From positions 1 to 47,988 of the forward strand of contig CAZHUO010000008.1 of the NCBI GenBank assembly GCA_964535715.1: a stretch of DNA of 47,988 nucleotides, in the 5' to 3' direction. The stretch is from CAZCCC01 sp964535715. GTDB taxonomy: Bacteria > Patescibacteriota > Patescibacteriia > Buchananbacterales > UBA6539. The position numbers and the translations under genes were made by a program. This document shows, piece by piece, positions 33,348 through 41,845 of this stretch; position 1 is the first letter of the stretch; every line of letters starts with the position of its first letter. The notes under the pieces were generated by a model, which was given only the letters and a program-made list of their open reading frames with translations, was not told the origin of the DNA and ran no database searches.

Positions 33348-35003
33348 ATGTCTAAACAAATACTATTTAATGAAAAAGCAAGAGCGGCGGTCAAAAAGGG
33401 AATTGACCAAGTTGCCGATGCGGTAAAAGTTAGTCTCGGTCCGAAAGGCAGAAATGTCGTTTTGGACAAAGGCTTCGGTTCTCCGGTTATCACAAACGAC
33501 GGGGTTACCATTGCCAAAGAAATTGAACTTGAAGACAAGTTTGAAAATGTCGGCGCTTCATTAATTAAAGAAGTTGCCGAAAAAACCAACGATGTGGCCG
33601 GAGACGGTACGACTACGGCAACGGTTTTAGCCCAAGCTTTGGTTGAAGAAGGCTTAAAAAATGTTGCCGCTGGAACCGATCCGATTGCTTTAAAAAGCGG
33701 AATTCAAAAAACAGTTGAAGCCGCCATTTTAGGATTGAAAAAAATTACCAAGCCGGTAAAAGACCAAAAAGAAGTTGCACAAGTTGCAACGATTTCTTCT
33801 CTTGATCCTCAGGTCGGCCAAATGATTGCTGATGTCATGGAAGAAGTCGGCAAAGACGGCGTTGTCACTGTTGAAGAAGGCCAAAAATTCGGTTTGGAAA
33901 AAGAAGTTGTAAAAGGAATGCGTTTTGACAAAGGCTATGTTTCGCCATACATGATAACCAATTCGGAAAGAATGGAAGCGGAATTTGAAGAACCTTATAT
34001 TTTAATTACCGACCAAAAAATTTCGTCAATCCAGGATATATTGCCGTTATTGGAAAAAGTCGCCCAAAGCGGAAAAAAGGAAATGGTGATTATTGCCGAT
34101 GAAATCGAAGGTGAAGCGCTGGCGACTTTTGTCGTCAATAAGCTTCGCGGAACTTTCAATGTTTTGGGAATAAAAGCGCCTGGATTTGGCGATCGCCGAA
34201 AGGAAATGCTTAATGATATTGCAGTTTTAACCGGCGGACAGGTTATTTCCGAAGATTTGGGTTTAAAGATTGATAAAGCCGATTTGGAAAGCTTGGGTAT
34301 GGCCAGAAGGGTAATTTCAACAAAAGAAAATACAACCATTATTGACGGAAAAGGCGAACAAAAAAATATCGAAGCCAGAGTGGCTCAAATCAGAAAAGAA
34401 ATGGAAAAAACCGATTCTGAATTCGATAAAGAAAAACTTCAGGAAAGGCTGGCAAAACTTTCGGGTGGAGTCGGCGTAATCAAAGTCGGAGCAGCCACCG
34501 AAACCGAAATGAAAGAAAAAAAATTCAAAATAGAAGACGCCTTAAACGCCACTAAAGCAGCCGTGGCTGAAGGTATTGTTCCGGGAGGCGGCGCGGCTTT
34601 GGTAAAAATTGCCAATGCCTTAAATGATTTACTTAAAGAGCAGGGAATAGAACTTAGTGATGATGAAAAAATTGGTGCAAAAATCGTCCAGCAATCTCTG
34701 ACTGCGCCTTTGCGCCAAATTGCCGCAAATGCCGGCATTAAGGACATCTCTTTAATTTTAAATGATATTAAAGATATCAAAGATTCCAATTCCGGATATG
34801 ATTTCAATTTGGGACAAAAAGTTGACATGCTTAAATCAGGAATTGTTGATCCGATGAAAGTGACTCGGACTGCTTTGGAAAATGCCGCTTCGATTGCATC
34901 AACATTGATTACCATGGAAACGGTAGTTACCGATATTCCGGAAAAAGAAGACAAGCACATGCATGGCGGAATGCCGGGCATGGGCGGAATGGGAATGATG
35001 TAG
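33348..35003 (+). CDS. groEL: Chaperonin GroEL
   Basis: A 551-residue chaperonin of full length. It has the ATP-site motif VAGDGTTTATVLAQALV near the N-terminus. The family signature AAVAEGIVPGGGAAL lies near residue 405, and the protein ends in the flexible GGMPGMGGMGMM tail. It folds newly made proteins with GroES. It is co-transcribed with groES under CIRCE control. No truncation or odd residue is seen. Confidence 0.98.
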   Translation: MSKQILFNEKARAAVKKGIDQVADAVKVSLGPKGRNVVLDKGFGSPVITNDGVTIAKEIELEDKFENVGASLIKEVAEKTNDVAGDGTTTATVLAQALVEEGLKNVAAGTDPIALKSGIQKTVEAAILGLKKITKPVKDQKEVAQVATISSLDPQVGQMIADVMEEVGKDGVVTVEEGQKFGLEKEVVKGMRFDKGYVSPYMITNSERMEAEFEEPYILITDQKISSIQDILPLLEKVAQSGKKEMVIIADEIEGEALATFVVNKLRGTFNVLGIKAPGFGDRRKEMLNDIAVLTGGQVISEDLGLKIDKADLESLGMARRVISTKENTTIIDGKGEQKNIEARVAQIRKEMEKTDSEFDKEKLQERLAKLSGGVGVIKVGAATETEMKEKKFKIEDALNATKAAVAEGIVPGGGAALVKIANALNDLLKEQGIELSDDEKIGAKIVQQSLTAPLRQIAANAGIKDISLILNDIKDIKDSNSGYDFNLGQKVDMLKSGIVDPMKVTRTALENAASIASTLITMETVVTDIPEKEDKHMHGGMPGMGGMGMM

Positions 35004-35047
35004 AAAATAACAGTTAACATTTAACAATTAACAGTTAACTCATAAAG

Positions 35048-35075
35048 AAGCCGGGGCAGGTGCCTCGGCTTTTTA
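35048..35075 (+). terminator. groEL terminator
   Basis: AGCCGGGG and CCTCGGCT form the stem around CAGGTG, followed by TTTTT. It lies 45 bases after the groEL stop codon. Confidence 0.9.
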
Positions 35076-35125
35076 GATATTCAGTAAATCCAGTGAGGCC
35101 AATAAATCCAGCTTGCTTAATTTAC

Positions 35126-35224
35126 CCCGCACCTATTTTACTTATTAATCTATAAATAAATTTAATTTTTTTTAAATAAATTAGATTAGTCAAAAATAAC
35201 AGTCTTCAGTAAAATAGGTGCGGG
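35126..35224. repeat. ACCTATTTTA inverted-repeat element
   Basis: Perfect 17-bp arms, CCCGCACCTATTTTACT (35126-35142) and its complement (35208-35224), enclose 65 bp of AT-rich DNA. It is the longest of the four related loci and lies 81 bp before the HAD promoter. Confidence 0.85.
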
Positions 35225-35305
35225 TTTACTTTATTTACTTAATTTATTTTTCCTTTTTTTCCTTTTTTCATAACTTCTGAACTGGTGATTCAGATTTTTT
35301 TAATG

Positions 35306-35334
35306 TTGACAATATATTAAATAAGGAGTAAATA
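35306..35334 (+). promoter_or_regulatory. Promoter of the HAD phosphatase gene
   Basis: TTGACA (35306-35311), a 17-bp spacer and TAAATA (35329-35334). The leader to the ATG is about 55 bases long. Confidence 0.6.
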
Positions 35335-35389
35335 AAGATTAGTGTTGTTATTTTATTTTTGTCCTTTTACAACTTTTGGAGGATTAAAA

Positions 35390-36136
35390 ATGGACAGAAA
35401 GTTAGTTATTTTTGACAAAGATGGGGTGCTACTTGACACCGAAAGAGCAAAAATCATTTCTTATTGGAAGGCTTTGCTTACATGTCAGGAATTGGCTGAA
35501 CATGGTATTTTGGATAAAAGCTGGAATGAAGAAAAATATTTAGCTTGGCATGACAAAAATTTGACCGGAAGGAGCCGTCAGGAAGTTGTTGCTGGAATTC
35601 TTACAGAGTTTAGCGCTGTTAAAAATTTAATTGATCAAAACCAAGCTCTTATTGAGACGTGGATAAAATCAGCTGAAAAAGGAGAAGGAGCGTCTGCTGA
35701 GCTTAAAGAAGGAAAGTTTTCCACACTTACTGAGGGACTTTTCAGCGCCATAAGGATGGTACATTATTATAATATGACAGTTGAAGAGTGTTGCCGGCCG
35801 ATTACGAAAATGATTGATGTTCTTTATTGTTTGATGAGCCCGAGAGTTAATGTTGTTTTAATTACTGAAAGCGAGCTTGAAAGGACATTATCAGAATTAA
35901 AGGCTTCCAATATTGATGCATCAATATTTTTATTCATTGCCTGTAAGGACGGTATTATCAAAGGAATTACCGGCGAAAAAGTTGCCAATGGTGGAAAAAA
36001 GTCAGAAATGTATAATACAATTCTTTCACTGGCTAATATTTCAAATAAACAGTGCTGGGCAATTGAAGATACTGACAAAGGCCGTAATCAGGCCAAAGAA
36101 GCTGGAATTGATTGTCTGCAAGTTTTTTGGAATTGA
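35390..36136 (+). CDS. HAD-superfamily hydrolase
   Basis: A 248-residue protein with the HAD motifs. Motif I is FDKDGVLLDTE (Asp9 nucleophile, Asp11 acid), motif II is LITES, a Lys near GGKKSEMY is motif III, and motif IV is EDTDKGRNQAKEAG. The helical cap of about 120 residues after motif I fits the phosphoglycolate/beta-phosphoglucomutase type. The substrate is a small phosphorylated metabolite, not determinable here. The ATG at 35390 has a GGAGG site, so I reject the longer start at 35342. Confidence 0.85.
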   Translation: MDRKLVIFDKDGVLLDTERAKIISYWKALLTCQELAEHGILDKSWNEEKYLAWHDKNLTGRSRQEVVAGILTEFSAVKNLIDQNQALIETWIKSAEKGEGASAELKEGKFSTLTEGLFSAIRMVHYYNMTVEECCRPITKMIDVLYCLMSPRVNVVLITESELERTLSELKASNIDASIFLFIACKDGIIKGITGEKVANGGKKSEMYNTILSLANISNKQCWAIEDTDKGRNQAKEAGIDCLQVFWN

Positions 36137-36154
36137 TTATTTATTTATGTTTTT

Positions 36155-36186
36155 GCCCGTATCAGCTGATTCGGGCTTTTTTATTT
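36155..36186 (+). terminator. Rho-independent terminator
   Basis: GCCCG and CGGGC form a stem around TATCAGCTGATT (itself pairing), followed by TTTTTT. Confidence 0.88.
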
Positions 36187-36261
36187 TGTTTCAAATTACT
36201 TTTTATGTTATAATAAACCTAATAATTAAAACCTAAAACCTAATATCTAACAACTAAAATT

Positions 36262-36591
36262 ATGCCAGAAACAAAAAAACCAATAGATTCCCAGGAAAAA
36301 AAGATCTGGGCTGCAGTCGGCTATCTTTGGATTTTATCCTTGGTCGCCTTGGCTGCCAGAAAAGACAATGAATATGTCCGCTTCCATGCAAGCCAGGGCG
36401 CATTAATGTGTGCTATTTCCGTTCCCTGTATTTTTATTCCGGTTATCGGCTGGATGATAAATCTGGTGCTTGGAGTTATTTCAATTGTTGGTATTATTAA
36501 AGCCTTACAGGGTGAAAAATGGGAAATACCCGTTATTGGAGGCATGGCCAAAAATTTTGGCGATTGGATTATTAAAACTCTCAAATTATAA
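36262..36591 (+). CDS. Small Tic20/DUF4870-like membrane protein
   Basis: A 109-residue protein with three membrane helices (about 17-33, 48-80 in two segments). The pattern KKIWAAVGYLWILSLVAL, then NEYVRFHASQGAL, fits the Tic20-like/DUF4870 family of small membrane proteins. Function in bacteria is unknown. A TATAAT lies about 50 bases upstream. Repeats of AAGATAAG and CTTATCTCGC fill the gap to the next gene. Confidence 0.8.
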   Translation: MPETKKPIDSQEKKIWAAVGYLWILSLVALAARKDNEYVRFHASQGALMCAISVPCIFIPVIGWMINLVLGVISIVGIIKALQGEKWEIPVIGGMAKNFGDWIIKTLKL

Positions 36592-36691
36592 TTTAGCAAG
36601 ATAGGCAAGATAAGTTTTCAGCAAGATAAGAATTTATTTTTTAATAATACTTATCTCGCTTATCTTGCTTACTACTTATCTCGCTTATCCT

Positions 36692-38182
36692 ATGAAACGC
36701 ACCAAAATCGTCTGTACAATCGGGCCGGCTTCGGAGACAAAAAGCAAAATTGAACAAATGGTTAAATCCGGCCTTAATGTCGCCAGGCTTAATTTTTCCC
36801 ACGGAACTTATCAGCATCATTCGATGTTGGTTAATAATATTCGGAATATTTCTAAAAAGCTTAATATTCCGGTGGCAATAATGCAGGATTTGCAGGGGCC
36901 GAGAATTCGAATCGGGAGTTTGGCCAAAGAGGGAATTAAGATTGAAAAAAATCAAAAAATTTATTTGGTGCCTGAACAATATAAGATCTCTCTCAAAGAC
37001 ATTTCAACATTTATTCCGATGCAATATCCCGAGTTGTATAAAGACGTTAAGCCGGGCAATGTGATTTTAATTGATGATGCAAAAATCGAGCTTAGGGTTA
37101 TAAAAATCAGCGGCAAGGCAATCCAATGCCAAGTGGTAATAGGCGACGTGGTATATTCCCACAAAGGAATGAATTTTCCCAAAAGTGAAATAAATACGCC
37201 GGCAATCACAAAAAAAGATATAGAAGATTTAAAATTCGGCTTAAAACAAAGTGTTGATTTTATTGCCTTATCTTTTGTTAAAGACGCAAGAGACATTATT
37301 GAGCTGAGAAAAAAAATCTATCAAATTGAAAAAAAATTAGGCAGAAGAATAAACAGCACAAAAGAAAAAACCAGCTATGATGTCGGGCCGAAAACTTTAA
37401 CGAAAATTATAGCCAAAATTGAAAGGCCAAAAGCCGTTTTTAATTTTGAAGAAATTTTGAAAGCCTCTGACGGCATTATGGTTGCCAGAGGCGATTTGGG
37501 TTTGGAAATACCGCTTGAAGATCTGCCATTGATTCAAAAGCGGATTGTCAGGCGATGCATTCAGGAAGCAAAGCCGGTAATTGTCGCCACTCAAATGCTT
37601 GATTCAATGATTCGCTATCCGGTGCCAACCAGAGCTGAAGTATCTGATGTTGCCAATGCGATTTTGGACGGAACCGATGCTATAATGCTTTCCGGGGAGA
37701 CTGCAACCGGAAAATATCCTTTAAAAGCGGTACAAGTAATGAATAAAATTGCCGGCGAAATGGAGTCAACGGAAATGCGAGAACATGAAAAAATTGAAGA
37801 CGAACTAAAGGCAAAAAAAAGCGGTGTGACCGAAAACATCAGTTATGCCTCTCAGAACATTGCCGAAGAAATAAAAGCAAAATATATCGTTTGTGCGACA
37901 ACTTCCGGATTCACCGCCCGTTCAATTGCCAAATATCGTTCAAGTATTCCGATAATTGCAATAACCCTTTACCAAAAAACCCAAAGCCAGCTTTGCCTTA
38001 CCTGGGGAGTCAAATCATATTATTTGCCCTCTTTTAGCAATTTTAATGATGTTGTAAAAAAAATAAGGGAAATATTAAAATCGGAAAGACTGGTCAAATC
38101 AGGTGATAAAATTTTAATTTCGGCAAGCTACCCTTTCAGATATCACGGCGAGACCAATTTGATAAAAGTGGAAACTATTTAA
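36692..38182 (+). CDS. pyk: Pyruvate kinase
   Basis: A 496-residue enzyme that makes pyruvate and ATP from PEP and ADP. Motifs include KIVCTIGPASE at the N-terminus, LNFSHG and MQDLQGPRIR. The active-site stretch SDGIMVARGDLGLEIP and MLSGETATGKYP follow. The C-terminal regulatory domain is present. An insert of roughly 20 residues (about 215-235, RRINSTKEKTSYD) precedes the KIERP strand. The ATG at 36692 starts directly at the conserved MKRTKIVCT, so I reject the longer start at 36665. Repeats of CTTATCTCGC lie before it. Confidence 0.96.
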   Translation: MKRTKIVCTIGPASETKSKIEQMVKSGLNVARLNFSHGTYQHHSMLVNNIRNISKKLNIPVAIMQDLQGPRIRIGSLAKEGIKIEKNQKIYLVPEQYKISLKDISTFIPMQYPELYKDVKPGNVILIDDAKIELRVIKISGKAIQCQVVIGDVVYSHKGMNFPKSEINTPAITKKDIEDLKFGLKQSVDFIALSFVKDARDIIELRKKIYQIEKKLGRRINSTKEKTSYDVGPKTLTKIIAKIERPKAVFNFEEILKASDGIMVARGDLGLEIPLEDLPLIQKRIVRRCIQEAKPVIVATQMLDSMIRYPVPTRAEVSDVANAILDGTDAIMLSGETATGKYPLKAVQVMNKIAGEMESTEMREHEKIEDELKAKKSGVTENISYASQNIAEEIKAKYIVCATTSGFTARSIAKYRSSIPIIAITLYQKTQSQLCLTWGVKSYYLPSFSNFNDVVKKIREILKSERLVKSGDKILISASYPFRYHGETNLIKVETI

Positions 38183-38264
38183 ATTATTCAATTGTTAAAT
38201 TATTTGAAGCTTCATTTAGAAAGCAATTTATTAATTTATCAATTAATTTAATAATTAAAATGAT

Positions 38265-40679
38265 ATGTTTTTTTTAAAGAAGAAATTTATCTATTGGTTT
38301 AAGGAGTTAACCATAAATGATATTCCCAAAGTCGGCGGCAAGAATGCCTCGCTTGGGGAGATGTATCAAAAATTATCATCACGGGGAATCGAAGTCCCAA
38401 ACGGCTTTGCAGTTACTGCACAAGCTTATTTTTATATGTTGAAAGCTTCTGGGTTACAAAAAGAGATAAGGGTAATACTTAAGGATTTGAATACAGAAGA
38501 TATGGCAAATTTGAATAATCATGGCCAAAAAGTCAGGCAATTGATTTTAGGAGCAGAACTGCCAATGGATTTAAAAAAACAAATTGTTTCAGCCTATCAG
38601 AAATTGGAAGAGCAATATGGAAAAAATGTTGATGTGGCGGTTCGTTCTTCTGCTACGGCCGAGGATTTGCCGGATGCATCATTCGCCGGGCAGCAGGAAA
38701 CTTTCTTAAATGTTCGCGGCCAAGATCAGCTTTTGGATGCCTGCCGAAAATGCATGGCCTCGCTTTTTACCAACCGGGCGATTTCTTATCGGACTGACAA
38801 GAATTTTGACCATTTCAAAGTCGGTCTTTCTATTGGCGTGCAAAAAATGGTTCGCTCCGATTTGGCTTGTTCGGGAGTAATGTTTACCATTGATACCGAA
38901 ACCGGTTTTGCTAAGACAGTTTTAATCAACGGATCATGGGGCTTGGGTGAAAATATCGTTCAGGGAAAAGTAAATCCTGATGAATTTTATATTTTTAAAG
39001 ACACTTTGGCTTTAGGCCATAAAGCGATAATTTCCAGAAAGCTCGGAAGCAAGCAAATTAAAATGATTTATTCAAATAAGCCCGGTGAATTGACCAAGGA
39101 CGTTAAAACCGCCAAGGCTGAACAGCAAAAATATGTTTTAACTGATAAAGAGGTAATGCAGTTGGCCAGCTGGGGTGTAATAATTGAAAATCATTATCAA
39201 AAGCCCATGGATATTGAATGGGCAAAAGACGGCAAAAATAAAAAATTGTATATATTGCAAGCGCGGCCGGAGACAATCCATGGAGGCAAAACCAGCTCGG
39301 TTTTAGAAGAATATAAAATCCAAAAGCGCGGCAAAGTTATTGTCAGCGGGGCGCCGGTTGGAACAAAAGTTGCCGGCGGTACTGCCGATGTCATTAAAGA
39401 TTCAAGCCAAATCAATAAGTTTAAGCAAGGCGAGATATTAATTACCGACATGACCGATCCGGATTGGGAGCCGATAATGAAAATTGCCTCAGGCATAATT
39501 ACCAATAAAGGCGGCCGGACTTGCCATGCGGCGATTGTTTCGCGCGAACTTGGCATCCCTTGCGTTGTTGGAACAAATGTTGCGACCAAAAAAATTAAAA
39601 CTGGACAGAAAGTGACAATTTCCTGCGCTGAAGGGGAAACCGGCTATGTTTATGAAGGGATATTGCCTTTTGAAGTTAAAAAAACAAACCTGAAAAAAAT
39701 CAAGCGGCCAAAAACCAAAATTATGATGAATGTTGGGCAGCCGGATATCGCTTTTGCTTCTTCTTTTATTCCAAACGACGGAGTTGGATTGGCCAGAGAA
39801 GAATTCATTATTAATAATCATATCCAAATTCATCCGCTGGCGTTACTGTATTTTAACAAGCTTAAGGATAAAAAAGCCAAGAAAAAAATTGCCGAACTAA
39901 CAATTGGTTATAAAAATAAGGGACAATATTTTATCGACAAGCTGGCCGAGGGCGTAGCCCAGATTGCCGCGGCGTTTTACCCAAAGGAAGTGATTTTCCG
40001 CCTGTCTGATTTCAAATCAAACGAATATGCCAATTTAATCGGTGGAAAAGATTTTGAACCCACTGAAAGCAATCCAATGATCGGCTGGCGCGGGGCTTCA
40101 CGCTATTATGCCAAAGAATACCAGGAAGCTTTTGTTTTGGAATGCAAGGCTTTGGCAAAAGCCCGCGACGCAATGGGCTTAAAAAATGTAAAAGTGATGG
40201 TTCCGTTTTGTCGAACCGTTGAAGAAGGTAAAAAGGTAATTGAGATAATGAAAAAAAACGGACTGAAACAGGGAGAAGACGGCTTGGAAGTTTATGTAAT
40301 GTGTGAAATTCCCTCAAACGTGATTTTAGCTGAAGAATTTTGTGAAATATTTGACGGATTTTCAATCGGATCAAATGACTTGACCCAGCTTACGCTTGGC
40401 GTTGACCGTGACTCGGCCTTGGTTGCTCATGTTTACGATGAGCGAAATATGGCGGTAAAAAAATTGATTTCTCAGGTGATTAAGACGGCCAGAAAGAAAG
40501 GTAAAAAAATCGGAATTTGCGGCCAGGCTCCGTCTGATTTTCCCGACTTCGCTTTATTTTTGGTCAGAGAAGGAATTGACAGTATTTCATTAAATCCCGA
40601 TACCGTAATTAAAACGACTTTGGATATTTTGGAGCTGGAGAAGAAGTTAAGGATCAAAAAATCAAGAAAATCCCGATAG
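38265..40679 (+). CDS. ppsA: Phosphoenolpyruvate synthase
   Basis: An 804-residue enzyme making PEP, AMP and phosphate from pyruvate and ATP. The N-terminal ATP-binding domain has VGGKNASLGEMY and VRSSATAEDLPDASFAGQQE. The swivelling domain has GGRTCHAAIVSRELGIPCVV with the phosphorylated His421. The TIM barrel has GSNDLTQLTLGVDRD and the Cys motif GICGQAPSD. Next to pyruvate kinase it gives both directions of the PEP-pyruvate step, typical of reduced fermentative metabolism. The last codons (KSRKSR) run into a CCCGAT repeat. Confidence 0.96.
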   Translation: MFFLKKKFIYWFKELTINDIPKVGGKNASLGEMYQKLSSRGIEVPNGFAVTAQAYFYMLKASGLQKEIRVILKDLNTEDMANLNNHGQKVRQLILGAELPMDLKKQIVSAYQKLEEQYGKNVDVAVRSSATAEDLPDASFAGQQETFLNVRGQDQLLDACRKCMASLFTNRAISYRTDKNFDHFKVGLSIGVQKMVRSDLACSGVMFTIDTETGFAKTVLINGSWGLGENIVQGKVNPDEFYIFKDTLALGHKAIISRKLGSKQIKMIYSNKPGELTKDVKTAKAEQQKYVLTDKEVMQLASWGVIIENHYQKPMDIEWAKDGKNKKLYILQARPETIHGGKTSSVLEEYKIQKRGKVIVSGAPVGTKVAGGTADVIKDSSQINKFKQGEILITDMTDPDWEPIMKIASGIITNKGGRTCHAAIVSRELGIPCVVGTNVATKKIKTGQKVTISCAEGETGYVYEGILPFEVKKTNLKKIKRPKTKIMMNVGQPDIAFASSFIPNDGVGLAREEFIINNHIQIHPLALLYFNKLKDKKAKKKIAELTIGYKNKGQYFIDKLAEGVAQIAAAFYPKEVIFRLSDFKSNEYANLIGGKDFEPTESNPMIGWRGASRYYAKEYQEAFVLECKALAKARDAMGLKNVKVMVPFCRTVEEGKKVIEIMKKNGLKQGEDGLEVYVMCEIPSNVILAEEFCEIFDGFSIGSNDLTQLTLGVDRDSALVAHVYDERNMAVKKLISQVIKTARKKGKKIGICGQAPSDFPDFALFLVREGIDSISLNPDTVIKTTLDILELEKKLRIKKSRKSR

Positions 40680-40779
40680 TAGCCTTTCAGGCGAAATCGG
40701 GATCCCGACTTTACGTCGGGACAATAAAACAATAAAACAAGAAAAAACAGACCCAACCTAGGCAGGGTTTGTTTTTTTG
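40671..40779 (+). terminator. Paired hairpins and terminator after ppsA
   Basis: Two GC-rich stems come first: TCCCGAT/ATCGGGA at 40671-40702 and TCCCGAC/GTCGGGA at 40703-40721. Then a stem of AAACAGACCC with GGGTTTGTTT at 40744-40773 runs into T's. The first stem overlaps the stop codon of ppsA. Confidence 0.8.
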
Positions 40780-40794
40780 TTGATGTTTTTGCTG

Positions 40795-40823
40795 TTGACA
40801 AAATACAAAAAAAATTGTAGCAT
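40795..40823 (+). promoter_or_regulatory. Promoter for the small genes at 40.9 kb
   Basis: TTGACA (40795-40800), a 17-bp spacer and TAGCAT (40818-40823). Confidence 0.6.
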
Positions 40824-40876
40824 ATATTTTTAGCTCTTTAGTGTTATTTATTCGCATTACAATTGGAAAGGAGGGG

Positions 40877-40921
40877 ATGCCTATTGAAAATCTGCTTGTT
40901 GTGATTGTATTTTGTTGTTGA
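40877..40921 (+). CDS. Possible 14-codon leader peptide
   Basis: ATG at 40877 follows AAAGGAGGGG, one of the strongest ribosome sites in the window. It opens the frame MPIENLLVVIVFCC, then TGA. It lies between the promoter and the next gene. It could be a leader peptide or a small hydrophobic peptide; there is no further support, and a non-coding leader is equally possible. Confidence 0.35.
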   Translation: MPIENLLVVIVFCC

Positions 40922-40964
40922 ATTTTTGGAAAAAAGTTAAAAAAGAAAAAGAAGGAGAATGTTT

Positions 40965-41192
40965 ATGAAGAATATGGTTGTGGAGTTTTATAGTCCTGAT
41001 GGCGCGTTGTGCCAGATTGTCTGCAGTAATGAAAGCGAATTCAAAAAAGCCAAGTCAGAGGCCAGAAAGGCCGGGTCCCACTTTAGGACCAAAAGAATAA
41101 AAAACGGCAACGGCAACGGGAATAACGGCAACCGCAATGGTTGCAAGCGCAAAACGCTTCATCCGATAAAGCACAACGCCGCCATCAGGTAA
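40965..41192 (+). CDS. Hypothetical small basic protein
   Basis: A 75-residue protein starting MKNMVVEFYSPDG. The first 40 residues form a small beta-alpha unit. After that comes a run of NGNGNNGNRNG and a basic end. It looks nucleic-acid-binding by charge, but no family is recognised. ATG codons at 40959 and 40965 both follow the AAGGAG site; spacing slightly favours 40965. A clear terminator follows. Confidence 0.65.
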   Translation: MKNMVVEFYSPDGALCQIVCSNESEFKKAKSEARKAGSHFRTKRIKNGNGNGNNGNRNGCKRKTLHPIKHNAAIR

Positions 41193-41216
41193 AACACAAC
41201 CAGTAAGATTTTTTTT

Positions 41217-41250
41217 GGTCCAGCAAAGAAGTACGCTGGACCTCTTTTTT
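41217..41250 (+). terminator. Rho-independent terminator
   Basis: GGTCCAGC and GCTGGACC form a perfect 8-bp stem followed by TCTTTTTT. Confidence 0.93.
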
Positions 41251-41280
41251 ATGTCTGAAGAAATGTGATAAAATGAAGTT

Positions 41281-41631
41281 ATGAAAAAGAGATTAACAAA
41301 GATTGCAAGGCTTTTAAGAAAAAATTTAACAACTCAAGAGGTAAAGTTGTGGTATAATCTTAGAGGTAAGAATTTTGAGGGATTAAAATTTCGACGAAAA
41401 TATCCGATTGGTAATTATGTTGTTGATTTTTGTTGTCCATTAAAGAAAGTGGTTATAGAGTTGGATGGCAGTGGTCATATGGAAAAAAATCAAGCGAAAA
41501 AAGATAAAATAAGAGGTAGTTATTTAAAAGAGCAAGGTTTTAAAGTTTTTAGAGTTAGCAATAGCGAGGTTGATAATAATATGGAAGGTGTTTTGGATGA
41601 TATTTTTTATTTAATAGACGACAATAATTAA
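41281..41631 (+). CDS. DUF559 endonuclease-like protein
   Basis: A 116-residue protein of the DUF559 family, related to very-short-patch (Vsr) endonucleases. It has TTQEVKLWYNLRGKNFEGLKF, GNYVVDFCCPLKKVVIELDGSGH and FKVFRVSNSEV. The Asp and Glu residues in the D-F...I-E-L-D-G stretch form the likely metal site. It may act in DNA repair or defence, or be a mobile-element passenger; the family has no firm role. TAAAAT ends 6 bases before the ATG, so the transcript is probably leaderless. A REP-like array follows. Confidence 0.88.
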   Translation: MKKRLTKIARLLRKNLTTQEVKLWYNLRGKNFEGLKFRRKYPIGNYVVDFCCPLKKVVIELDGSGHMEKNQAKKDKIRGSYLKEQGFKVFRVSNSEVDNNMEGVLDDIFYLIDDNN

Positions 41632-41638
41632 TATAGCA

Positions 41639-41835
41639 CCCCTCACCCGGCCTTCGGCCACCCTCTCCCACAAGGGGAGAGGGGGAAATGTGCGAAGACC
41701 CCCTCACCCGCTGAGTAGTTCGAAGGCCCTCTCCCCAAAGGGGAGAGGGAAAATGTGCAAAGACCCCCTCACCCGCTGAGTAGGTCGAAGGCCCTCTCCC
41801 CAAGGGGAGAGGGAGAGGGAGAGGGAGAGGGGGAG
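41639..41835. repeat. REP-like palindromic array, three units
   Basis: Three units start CCCCTCACCC and end in CTCTCCCC-A(A)-GGGGAGAGG. They are close relatives of the units at 5591-5759; the segment GAGTAGTTCGAAGGCCCTCT recurs. The array ends in a GGGAGA microsatellite (about 41803-41833) just before lgt. Confidence 0.88.
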
Positions 41836-41845
41836 AAGCATTAAT

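Larger units (their letters stand above)
35004..35389. other. Intergenic region after groEL
   Basis: This gene-free stretch holds TTAACA-type simple repeats (35009-35040), the groEL terminator, and AATCCAGTG-like repeat DNA (35076-35115) related to the NPV-coding repeat. It also holds an ACCTATTTTA element and the promoter of the HAD gene. Confidence 0.8.

Noticed and set aside
36597..36691. Possible regulatory structure before pyruvate kinase
   Set aside because: The AAGATAAG and CTTATCTCGC motifs pair only because they are simple repeats of the kind found in many gaps here.
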